NCBI GenBank assembly: GCA_023249195.1 | Contig: JAHFDB010000008.1 | Coordinates: 1 to 41,046, forward strand | Source of the DNA: a bacterium | Lineage (GTDB): Bacteria; Margulisbacteria; Marinamargulisbacteria; SXXA01; JAHFDB01 | Direction: 5' to 3' | Length of the DNA: 41,046 bases | Shown: in pieces, positions 25,565-32,882 of the stretch | Numbering within the stretch: the first letter of the stretch is position 1 | Layout of the letters: each line of letters opens with the position of its first letter | Made by a program: the position numbers and the translations under genes | The notes under the pieces: model-generated | The model's input: only the letters and a program-made list of their open reading frames with translations | Database searches by the model: none | What the model was told of the DNA's origin: nothing

Positions 25565-25910
25565 ACACCCGCCCATAATCATCCTCAGTTCTAACAATGT
25601 CATCTTCGCCGAAATAGGTACCTCTCTGAATTTCTATAAATGCCAATGGGGTAGGGTGTGTGTTGGCAACCCTATGGAAGGATCCCAATGGAATATGAAT
25701 CACTTGGCCTTCTGTATAATCTTGGGTGATGCCATCTAGGGTTACAGTTGCTATTCCTTGAACTACGGTCCAAAGCTCTTCCCGTTTAAAATGTTTTTGA
25801 TAGCTTAACCGAGCACCAGAGTTCACACATATGCGTTTTACTTTACAATAGGATTCTTCAAGCAACACTTCCCAACTTCCCCATGGGGTTTCTGAGCTAT
25901 ATAACGACAT
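25563..25910 (-). CDS. Cupin, C-terminal-domain type of mannose-6-phosphate isomerase class II
   Basis: A 115-residue single-domain cupin. TPWGSWEVLLEES at the N-terminus, the metal-ligand region (LSYQKHFKREELWTVVQG), the second cupin box (IHIPLGSFHRVAN) and the C-terminal EIQRGTYFGEDDIVRTEDDYGR match the phosphomannose isomerase domain of ManC/AlgA enzymes. Here it stands alone without the nucleotidyltransferase, so it may act as a mannose-6-phosphate isomerase or an uncharacterised sugar cupin. I use the ATG at 25910 because GGAGAGG lies 5 bases upstream; an earlier in-frame start at 25931 lacks one. A TATACT box (25947-25952) fits as -10. Confidence 0.87.
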   Translation of the reverse strand: MSLYSSETPWGSWEVLLEESYCKVKRICVNSGARLSYQKHFKREELWTVVQGIATVTLDGITQDYTEGQVIHIPLGSFHRVANTHPTPLAFIEIQRGTYFGEDDIVRTEDDYGRV

Positions 25911-25981
25911 AAAGCCTCTCCATTCGAACAAATTCAGACTGCATTAAGTATACTACAGCCACTTCCCCACTTCTATATTTA

Positions 25982-25997
25982 CATAATATATATTATG
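25982..25997. promoter_or_regulatory. 16-base perfect palindrome, possible operator
   Basis: CATAATATATATTATG is a perfect inverted repeat in the 128-base divergent region between the cupin gene and the Tat gene cluster. It lies about 30 bases upstream of the -10 box for the rightward unit and about 30 bases upstream of the leftward -10. Alternating AT sequence can be palindromic by chance, so operator status is inference. Confidence 0.35.
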
Positions 25998-26038
25998 CGA
26001 CAGTTTTATTCTAATAAAAAATCCACTATACTGACCCT

Positions 26039-26314
26039 ATGTTATTTCTAAAACAGGCCCTGATCTCGTCCCTTAAAAAACTTCTCAGCTCAAAAAAGAA
26101 AGCGAACGAACCAGACGTTTCTCAAATACAGAAGTCGAAGACGTTTACAAAAGAAGATATTGCCATTTTATCTGGTTATTTGCCTCATTTTGCTATTGTT
26201 TATGGCATCAATACTAAAAAATCAGTGATGATGATTCCTATCGAAATGTTACCTCAGAGTCCTAAACCCATTCTTGAAGATCATAATGGAATTTCCTATT
26301 CAACCTTAAACTAA
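26039..26314 (+). CDS. Unrecognised 91-residue protein, translationally coupled to tatC
   Basis: A small soluble protein with an amphipathic, Lys-rich N-terminus (LISSLKKLLSSKKKANEP) and a more ordered C-terminal half (EDIAILSGYLPHFAIVYGIN, KKSVMMIPIEMLP). No signal peptide or strong membrane segment. I do not recognise a family. A TATACT box (26027-26032) lies 6 bases before the ATG and there is no Shine-Dalgarno sequence, so the transcript may be leaderless. Its TAA overlaps the tatC ATG (TAATG), marking it as the first gene of the tat-prc cluster; a role with Tat is suggested only by position. Confidence 0.65.
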   Translation: MLFLKQALISSLKKLLSSKKKANEPDVSQIQKSKTFTKEDIAILSGYLPHFAIVYGINTKKSVMMIPIEMLPQSPKPILEDHNGISYSTLN

Positions 26315-27054
26315 TGCCTGAACTTTCTCCTGTAACACAGACTATTTTTGACCACTTGCGCGAACTTAAAAAACGAATTATTACCTCATGTTTTGCGGTT
26401 ATGATTGGGGCTTGTATTGCTTACTTTCTTTACATTCCTATTGTTCATATTTTATCTGATCCGTTTACTCACATTGTGGGACAGGATAAACCCATACTCT
26501 ATGTTACCTCGGTGTTTGAAGGCTTTCTAACGAGGATAAAGTTTGCCTTTATTGGAGGTATTGTGGTGTCTTTCCCTGTACATATGTATCAAATCATTCG
26601 GTTTGTTTTTCCGGCTTTAAGTTCCAAAGAAAGAAAAATTATAGGGTTTTGTTTGCTTGCAAGCACTTTTTTGGCTGTTTTTAGTTTGTTATTATGCTAT
26701 TTTCTCTTAATTCCTATTTCGATGCAGTTTTTAATTAATAGTGATTTTATACCTAAAAATGTAGGCGTTTTACTTCATTTTAATCAAAATATTTTTTATG
26801 TGTTTAATTTTTTGCTTTACTCTATGCTGGCCTTTCAGTTTCCTATCGTTTTGGAACTGATGTTGTATTTAAATATGGTTTCAAGAAGAACACTTTTGAA
26901 ATCCAGTAGAATTATTATTGTTATCATTTTTATTATTGCAGCTATTGTGACGCCTCCTGACTGGATTTCTCAGTTAGGGGTGGCTATTCCTATGGTTTTT
27001 TTGTTCTATCTTACTCTCTTAATTGCGAAGATATTTAAATTCGGAGAAGGATAA
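26314..27054 (+). CDS. tatC: Sec-independent protein translocase TatC
   Basis: TatC is the twin-arginine signal receptor of the Tat translocase in the inner membrane. The 246-residue protein begins with the cytoplasmic HLRELKKRIITS motif, has six hydrophobic helices, the periplasmic loop between TM1 and TM2 (LSDPFTHIVG, YVTSVFEGFLTRIK), the FPVHMYQIIRFVFPALSSKE loop and the conserved AIVTPPDWISQLGVAIPM before TM6. Length and order are normal. It precedes the TatA/B-like gene instead of following it, and is coupled to the 91-residue ORF by TAATG. Confidence 0.95.
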   Translation: MPELSPVTQTIFDHLRELKKRIITSCFAVMIGACIAYFLYIPIVHILSDPFTHIVGQDKPILYVTSVFEGFLTRIKFAFIGGIVVSFPVHMYQIIRFVFPALSSKERKIIGFCLLASTFLAVFSLLLCYFLLIPISMQFLINSDFIPKNVGVLLHFNQNIFYVFNFLLYSMLAFQFPIVLELMLYLNMVSRRTLLKSSRIIIVIIFIIAAIVTPPDWISQLGVAIPMVFLFYLTLLIAKIFKFGEG

Positions 27055-27058
27055 TCCT

Positions 27059-27238
27059 ATGTTTGGTTTGAGCTCAACAGAATTAATTCTTATCGCTATT
27101 ATTGCTATTATTTTTATTAAACCAGAGGATCTTCCTACCATTATTCGACAATGTGGAAGGCTTTACGCACAGATCATGCGTATGTATTATGCCTTTATTG
27201 ATGAAATTAATAGCTATGAAGACACTTTGAAAAAATGA
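27059..27238 (+). CDS. TatA/TatB-like translocase subunit (short, TatB-like N-terminus)
   Basis: A 59-residue protein with one membrane helix followed by an amphipathic helix. The N-terminus MFGLSSTELILIAIIAIIFI and the hinge KPEDLPTIIRQCGR are those of TatB (MFDIGWSELL, GPKDLP), but the long TatB cytoplasmic tail is missing and the length is nearer TatA. The ATG at 27059 is preceded by GGAGAAGG; an earlier in-frame start lies inside tatC. Coupled to prc by an ATGA overlap. It may do both TatA and TatB jobs, as in single-subunit Tat systems, unless tatA lies elsewhere. Confidence 0.85.
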   Translation: MFGLSSTELILIAIIAIIFIKPEDLPTIIRQCGRLYAQIMRMYYAFIDEINSYEDTLKK

Positions 27239-29316
27239 TAAGACAACGCCTATTCTATTGTCTTTTTTTTCTAGGTCTTTTAGCCGAGGCACATCCCCTT
27301 TATTCACAATTGCTGGATAGAGAAGCCTACTTGCCTCCTTTAGCTATGCAATATGCCTTGGGTTATCACTATAGTCCACCGGCACTTGACAATGCTTTCT
27401 CAAAACAAGCTTTCCAAAATTTTATTGACCGTTTAGATCCCAGTAAACGTTTTTTTACACAGGAAGATATTCAAGCTCTCAAACAGTATGAGTATCAAAT
27501 TGATGATGAATTTTTATCAAAATCAAATGTCCGCCATTGGGCCTTTTTTGAGGCTACCTTTAAGATTTATGATCGGCGTGTTGCAGAAATTCAGAAATTA
27601 TATCCACAACTCTTAAATAAACCCCTCCCTCTTTATTTAAATGAAAAGTTTGAATCGGATTCTAAAAAACGAGCCTATCCACAAAATGCAGAGGCCCTCA
27701 AAAAGCTTTGGGTGCAACTTATAGAATATCAAAACATGACACATTATCTGCATTTGCTTGAATCTAAAAAATTAGACTTGGTTGTAGACCCAAAATTGGA
27801 AGCTCAGGCAAGAAATAAAGTGCTAAAAGAACTTAATCAAAGTTTTAAAAATATCAAAAAAGAAAAAAGAACCGACCGGCTCTCTCTATACTTAGACAGC
27901 ATTATGACACTTTTTGATCCGCATACGAGCTATTTAGGCCCTGAAGAAAAAGAGAGTTTTAGTATCAGTATCCGAGGGACCTTGGAAGGTATCGGAGCCG
28001 TCTTAAAGGAAGAAGATGGTTTTATTAAGGTTTCAAGCGTTATTCCGGGTGGGCCTGCATGGCGACAAAAAGAATTAAAGGCGGAAGACATGATTCTTAA
28101 AGTGGCTCAAGGGGATAAAGAACCTCTTGATATTGTGGGGATGCGTGTAACGGAGGCTGTAACCTATATTCGAGGAAAAAAAGGGACAGCGGTCCGTCTT
28201 ACTGTGAAAAAACCACAGGGAACCATTGTTCAAATTCCTATTATCAGAGACGTGGTAGAAATCGAAGAAACCTATGCAAAATCAACGGTGATTACGACGC
28301 CTACCCATAAAAAAATAGGGTATTTGGTTTTGCCCGTCTTTTATCACGATTTTGATAAATTTAATGCCAGAAATGCTGCCGATGATATTGCAAAAGAATT
28401 GAAAAAACTGAACCAAGCTAAAGTGGATGGGGTGATTTTGGATTTAAGAAATAATTCAGGCGGGGCACTTGAAGATGCTATTCGAATTGCCGGATTCTTT
28501 ATTAAAACAGGCCCCGTTGTGCAGGTTAGAGACAACCAAAATAATAAATTGGTTCGTGAAGATACGGATAGTGCATGCTTGTATGATGGGCCTCTTGTGG
28601 TGTTGATTAACGGATTTAGTGCCTCTGCCTCAGAAATTGTGGCTGCTGCTCTTCAGGATTACGGACGAGGGGTGATTATGGGTAGCGTCCACTCCTATGG
28701 AAAAGGAACTGTACAAACCGTTCTAGATTTTGACAGAGTGATGGAGTCCAACCCATTGGGACGATATGCTTCGTCACTTAAGCCCTTGGGATCGCTCAAG
28801 GTCACCATTCAAAAATTCTATCGCATTGATGGAGGGGCAACGCAGTATAAGGGTGTCTTGTCCGATATTGTTTTACCCGACCCCTCTGACTATGTAGATG
28901 CCGGAGAAAGAACGACCCCTCATTCGCTAAAATGGGATACGATTGAACCTGCAGAATATAAAAAATGGACGCCTGCCATACCTTTAGACACTCTTAAAAA
29001 GAAAAGTTCTCAACGGTTGGAAAAAAACGCTTTATTTAAGCAGATTTTGCAACACAATAAAGAGTTGACCGAAGAGCAGAAAAAAACAGTTTTAAGTCTC
29101 AATATGAGGCAAGAATGGGGACGTTTAAAAGTTCAAAAAAAAGAAAATGAAGCGATTAAAAAACTTCAAATCCCTTCTCTGTATATTCTAGTTCCTACTT
29201 CCAATATACCAGGCTTATCTACAGAAAAGCGAGAAGTTTTAAAAGAGTGGTATACTCAAATTTCTAAAGACCCGGATGTTGAGGAAGCCTCACATGTCAT
29301 TGAGGACTTCCATTGA
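27235..29316 (+). CDS. prc: Tail-specific carboxy-terminal protease Prc
   Basis: A periplasmic S41 protease that trims C-termini and helps regulate peptidoglycan hydrolases. The 693-residue protein has a signal peptide (about 1-24), the Prc N-terminal helical domain (FIDRLDPSKRFFTQEDI, about 30-210), a PDZ domain (about 245-330, GIGAVLKEEDGFIKVSSVIP, VIPGGPAWR), the S41 core with GVILDLRNNSGGALEDAI, nucleophile S464 in GFSASASE and general base K490 in SYGKGTVQT, and the C-terminal DUF3340 region (about 540-690). Length matches E. coli Prc (682). Its ATG overlaps the TatA/B-like stop by 4 bases. Confidence 0.95.
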   Translation: MIRQRLFYCLFFLGLLAEAHPLYSQLLDREAYLPPLAMQYALGYHYSPPALDNAFSKQAFQNFIDRLDPSKRFFTQEDIQALKQYEYQIDDEFLSKSNVRHWAFFEATFKIYDRRVAEIQKLYPQLLNKPLPLYLNEKFESDSKKRAYPQNAEALKKLWVQLIEYQNMTHYLHLLESKKLDLVVDPKLEAQARNKVLKELNQSFKNIKKEKRTDRLSLYLDSIMTLFDPHTSYLGPEEKESFSISIRGTLEGIGAVLKEEDGFIKVSSVIPGGPAWRQKELKAEDMILKVAQGDKEPLDIVGMRVTEAVTYIRGKKGTAVRLTVKKPQGTIVQIPIIRDVVEIEETYAKSTVITTPTHKKIGYLVLPVFYHDFDKFNARNAADDIAKELKKLNQAKVDGVILDLRNNSGGALEDAIRIAGFFIKTGPVVQVRDNQNNKLVREDTDSACLYDGPLVVLINGFSASASEIVAAALQDYGRGVIMGSVHSYGKGTVQTVLDFDRVMESNPLGRYASSLKPLGSLKVTIQKFYRIDGGATQYKGVLSDIVLPDPSDYVDAGERTTPHSLKWDTIEPAEYKKWTPAIPLDTLKKKSSQRLEKNALFKQILQHNKELTEEQKKTVLSLNMRQEWGRLKVQKKENEAIKKLQIPSLYILVPTSNIPGLSTEKREVLKEWYTQISKDPDVEEASHVIEDFH

Positions 29317-29375
29317 CATTTCAGAACTCTGTCTATAAAAATAAAGCATTACACTAAAAAAGGAAAACGCATACT

Positions 29376-29783
29376 ATGACTAAAAAAAGCCTCATTTTGA
29401 CACTGACATGTATTTTGATGACATGTGCTTCTGTGCAAGCCTCTTCTAGACCCCATAAAGCCACCAACTCACCTAAAAAAGTGGTGAAACCAGTGGTTCC
29501 TGACCATTCAAAAGAACAAGAAAAAGACGCATTAATCAAACAGTTGATTGAGAACCAAAATGCGATGGCCTATGATTTGGCGCATATGCAGGACATGGTC
29601 TCTGTTATCATGGCGATGAGTAAAGAAGCTAAGGGTATTAAGAATAATAAAATTTTTCTCTCAAGAATCGATGACATGATGGCAGATTGCAAAAGAAGGG
29701 CTTCAGCAGCCAGAGCACGCACCATTACATTGCAACTGAATGCTATGGACCCCATCTCTAAAACCACTAAGGATAGTTTATGA
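29376..29783 (+). CDS. Secreted 135-residue protein, unrecognised
   Basis: Signal peptide (about 1-22, LILTLTCILMTCASVQA) followed by a Lys/Pro-rich basic stretch and a helical region (about 48-110, EKDALIKQLIENQNAMAYDL and on) with heptad-like spacing, so a short coiled coil is plausible. Twelve methionines are unusually many for its size, and several fall in the helix (MQDMVSVIMAMS). An AGGAAAA ribosome site precedes the ATG. The stop overlaps the ilvE start (ATGA), so the two are coupled although their roles look unrelated. No family recognised. Confidence 0.7.
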   Translation: MTKKSLILTLTCILMTCASVQASSRPHKATNSPKKVVKPVVPDHSKEQEKDALIKQLIENQNAMAYDLAHMQDMVSVIMAMSKEAKGIKNNKIFLSRIDDMMADCKRRASAARARTITLQLNAMDPISKTTKDSL

Positions 29784-30694
29784 AACCCACACCTTACATT
29801 TGGAAAAATGGAGAGCTGATCCCTTGGGAAGAGGCGCAGGTCCATGTTTTAACCCATGCGCTTCATTATGGTACTGGTGTATTTGAGGGTGTTCGTGCTT
29901 ACAAAACAGCGCAAGGCCCGGCCATTTTTAAAGCAAAAGCCCACTATGACCGATTGATTAACTCTGGAAAAATTTATCAAATGAATCTCCCCTACTCTTC
30001 TGATGAACTTATTGAAGCAACAAAATTGTTAATTCGAGAAAACAAACTCGATGCCTGTTACATTCGGCCACTCTGTTATTACGGATATGGTGCCATGGGA
30101 CTGCATCCAGGAAAGAACCCAATCGATACCATTATTGCAGCCTGGGAATGGGGAAGTTATCTGGGTGAAGAAGGGCTCGAAAAAGGCATTCGATGTAAAA
30201 TGAGTTCTTGGACCCGTATTGACAGTCGTATTTTACCTCCCTTGGCAAAATCAACCGCTAACTATGCCAATTCGGCTTTAGCTAAAATGGAGGCTTTAAG
30301 TTGTGGGTTTGACGAAGCTATTTTATTGAATCTGAATGGTAATGTTGCCGAAGGGCCCGGTGAAAATATTTTTATGATTAAAGACGGTGCTATTTACAGT
30401 CCTCCAGCCTCAGATAATGCCCTTCTCGGCATCACAGCACAAACGGCTATTGAACTTGCAAAGGACCTTAATATTCCTATCTCTTTCAAAAGCATCATTC
30501 GTGATGAATTATTTATTGCGGATGAGCTTTTCTTTACAGGTACTGCCGCTGAAATTACGCCTATTCGCGAAATTGATGGACGCATTATTGGCAGTGGAAA
30601 AAGAGGCCCTCTGACAGAGAAAATTCAAACACGATTTTTTGATGCAGTTAAAGGCAATATGCCTCAGTATGTCTCTTGGTTAACTCACGCTTAA
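29780..30694 (+). CDS. ilvE: Branched-chain amino acid aminotransferase
   Basis: A PLP class IV transaminase for the last step of valine, leucine and isoleucine synthesis. The 304-residue protein has HALHYGTGVFEGVRAYKT, the PLP lysine K157 in ILPPLAKSTANY, the GNVAEGPGENIFMIKDG cofactor loop, ALLGITAQTAIELAKDL and FTGTAAEITPIREIDGR. Size and motifs are those of IlvE (309 in E. coli); D-amino-acid transaminases of the same fold lack the HPGKNPIDTIIAAWEWG loop typical of IlvE. Its 3' end overlaps the NlpC/P60 gene by 19 bases. Confidence 0.94.
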   Translation: MKPTPYIWKNGELIPWEEAQVHVLTHALHYGTGVFEGVRAYKTAQGPAIFKAKAHYDRLINSGKIYQMNLPYSSDELIEATKLLIRENKLDACYIRPLCYYGYGAMGLHPGKNPIDTIIAAWEWGSYLGEEGLEKGIRCKMSSWTRIDSRILPPLAKSTANYANSALAKMEALSCGFDEAILLNLNGNVAEGPGENIFMIKDGAIYSPPASDNALLGITAQTAIELAKDLNIPISFKSIIRDELFIADELFFTGTAAEITPIREIDGRIIGSGKRGPLTEKIQTRFFDAVKGNMPQYVSWLTHA

Positions 30695-32028
30695 AAAGAC
30701 TAGGGCTCTTTTTAGTAGGGGCCCTTTATTTATCTGGGTGTGTGGCTGATAAAACAGAACTTTCACGTTTCGATATTGGAGATCTAGAACTTTATCAGCA
30801 AAATCCAGTCTATTATCTCAAAAAGAAGGATTCTAATGACTTTTTGGTTCCGCTCTATATTCAGGAAAGAATTTCGCAACAACACACACGGCATGTTTTA
30901 TCGCCGTGGCATCAAAAGTATGGCTATTCCAGTGATTATTTAAAAAATCAAGTTTTTCAGTATAAAAACACCCCGTTTTTTGGTGAAAATGGACTTCAAG
31001 TTCCTCAAAATAAAATTATGGAGTGGATTGAAAATAGTCATAGTGCTGATTTTCCAAACACAAACCAAAATGCCATTACACTTCAGAATGCATCGCTAAG
31101 ACTACTTCCTACAGAACACCCGCTTTTTTATGATCCTTCTTTGCCTGGAGAAGGGTATCCTTTCGATATGCTCCAAAACTCTTATATTCCTGCGGGGACG
31201 CCCCTGCGTATTCTTCACATTTCTCAAGACAAAGCGTGGGCCTATGTAGCCTCGGCTATTGCAGAAGGATGGGTTCCAATTCGGGGTATAAACAGGGTGA
31301 CAGAGGATTTTATTGCGGTATATGAAAAAACGGCTTGGATTGTTATCACCAAGGATACTGCAAAATTTTATGAGCACGACCGCTATTTATTTGATGGCTA
31401 TATTGGGATGTCATTTCCCCTTATTCGTCAAACAGAAACGGACTGGATAGTCGGGGTTCCTATTGGCTCAGAAATAAGAGAAGCCAAACTTATTGAAGTG
31501 ACTATTCCTAAATCAGTTTCTGATCTGAAACCTGTACCTATTACCAAGGCCAGAATAGCAGAAATGGCTACCCATATGATCGGACAACCCTATGGGTGGG
31601 GCGGGCTTTATGGTAACAGGGACTGTGCTTCAATGATTCAAGATCTGTTTACCCCTTTTGGCATTTGGCTTCCCAGAAATGGCAACGACCAAGGCCTTGA
31701 GGGGGGCTTATTCTTTAAATTAAAGCACCTTAATCCTCAAGATAAGGAAACGACTATTATTGAAAACGGACTCCCCTTTATGACCCTTTTATGGCTTAAG
31801 GGACACATTATGCTCTACGTTGGTTCAGAGAAAGGCCATGCTTTAGTGCTCCATAATATTTGGGGTGTTCGCACCAAGGACAATTTAGGAAAGGAAGGTA
31901 GGAAGGTGCTGGGAAGAACGGTTATTACAAGTCTTCAGCCCGGAAAAGAACTTCCAACTACAGACCCTAAAACCAGTTTGCTCAGTCGCGTTGAAGCGAT
32001 GACCTACTTGATACCCAGATATGAATAA
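30676..32028 (+). CDS. NlpC/P60 family lipoprotein with SH3 domain(s)
   Basis: A 450-residue probable peptidoglycan endopeptidase. The N-terminus is a lipoprotein signal peptide with lipobox LSGC (cysteine 22). Then come an N-terminal stabilising region (about 35-110), SH3-like domain(s) (about 140-260, AWAYVASAIAEGWVPIRG) and the C40 catalytic domain with C317 (GNRDCASMIQDLF), H377 (KGHIMLYVG) and a third polar residue around H393. The order matches the dipeptide-specific NlpC/P60 enzymes with bacterial SH3 domains (YkfC-like). The only workable start is a TTG inside ilvE (30676), since no ATG or GTG lies between it and the lipobox; expression likely depends on coupling to ilvE. Confidence 0.88.
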   Translation: MVNSRLKRLGLFLVGALYLSGCVADKTELSRFDIGDLELYQQNPVYYLKKKDSNDFLVPLYIQERISQQHTRHVLSPWHQKYGYSSDYLKNQVFQYKNTPFFGENGLQVPQNKIMEWIENSHSADFPNTNQNAITLQNASLRLLPTEHPLFYDPSLPGEGYPFDMLQNSYIPAGTPLRILHISQDKAWAYVASAIAEGWVPIRGINRVTEDFIAVYEKTAWIVITKDTAKFYEHDRYLFDGYIGMSFPLIRQTETDWIVGVPIGSEIREAKLIEVTIPKSVSDLKPVPITKARIAEMATHMIGQPYGWGGLYGNRDCASMIQDLFTPFGIWLPRNGNDQGLEGGLFFKLKHLNPQDKETTIIENGLPFMTLLWLKGHIMLYVGSEKGHALVLHNIWGVRTKDNLGKEGRKVLGRTVITSLQPGKELPTTDPKTSLLSRVEAMTYLIPRYE

Positions 32029-32859
32029 CTAGCTTAATACATACGCCGTATTTCTTCCCGCTCCCTGGGATACTAAATACCCTTTTGCAACCAGATCCAC
32101 AAGCTCTAAATGGGCTGTTTTGTGAGAAACTTTGTATAACGCGCGATAGTTTTTGTTTGTTATTTGAGGATGGTCTTTTAAATAATGAAGTACCTGGTTT
32201 TGTCTAGAATTAAGGCTAGGCTTCGAAGAAACCTTTGAGATAGATAGCTTTAGTTCTGGAATAGCCGAAGCCGCTTTTTTTAGGGGTTCTTCAGTCTGAA
32301 GGGCTTGGGAAAGTTCCAATAATTCTGTAGTTAAAATATCTAAGTCCAGCGTTTCTTCGGTGAGATCAGGCTGGGAAGATAATAATGTTAAATCAATGTG
32401 GGGGCTTTCTGAAAGTTCTGTCTCTTCAATACAAATTGATTCTTTGGGGGTCTCAATTAATTGGAATAGTGGAGTGGTAACTTTTTCAAGTAAAGGGTGA
32501 TAGGGTTCTGTGTCTTGGAGTCTATAACACTGGTTTTTATAATAGGCCGGCTTTTGAATTCCCTCTGGAATCGCCATACAGACAATGGTTTTATCGTTTT
32601 TATGTATAAACTCTAGTCGAACAGAAATAAAAGGGGTACAGTGAGCTTGGACAAAAGAATCTACCCAATTTTGGTCAATATTTGTTCCGATTAAATGGAA
32701 ATTTTTAACATCTAAACCAACAAAAATGCACCCCCCTTTTGCATTATATAAACCTACTATTACCGAACCTAACACATCTTCTGAACGTATAGATGTGAAA
32801 AATTTTGTGGTTGAATTTTCTCCAGCCTGAAGATAGTTTAGAACATCTGACCATTCCAT
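32029..32859 (-). CDS. Schlafen/AlbA_2-type protein with C-terminal winged helix
   Basis: A 276-residue protein whose N-terminal domain (about 1-115) has the divergent AAA-4/AlbA_2 (Schlafen-like) pattern: SEDVLGSVIVGLYNAKGGCIFVGLDVK and FIHKNDKTIVCMAIPEGIQK, ending with YYKNQCYRL. The canonical E-FK start motif is degenerate (STTKFF). A variable acidic middle (about 135-200) leads to a C-terminal winged helix (about 215-276, SLNSRQNQVLHYLKDHP to AGRNTAYVLS) like those on RecG-like ATP-dependent regulators. It is the last gene of the sulfate operon, 23 bases after cysN with its own GGAG site, and is convergent with the lipoprotein gene. It may be a transcriptional regulator; function is not established. 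Confidence 0.78.
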   Translation of the reverse strand: MEWSDVLNYLQAGENSTTKFFTSIRSEDVLGSVIVGLYNAKGGCIFVGLDVKNFHLIGTNIDQNWVDSFVQAHCTPFISVRLEFIHKNDKTIVCMAIPEGIQKPAYYKNQCYRLQDTEPYHPLLEKVTTPLFQLIETPKESICIEETELSESPHIDLTLLSSQPDLTEETLDLDILTTELLELSQALQTEEPLKKAASAIPELKLSISKVSSKPSLNSRQNQVLHYLKDHPQITNKNYRALYKVSHKTAHLELVDLVAKGYLVSQGAGRNTAYVLS

Positions 32860-32882
32860 ATTATGACTCCGATGCCTTGAAA

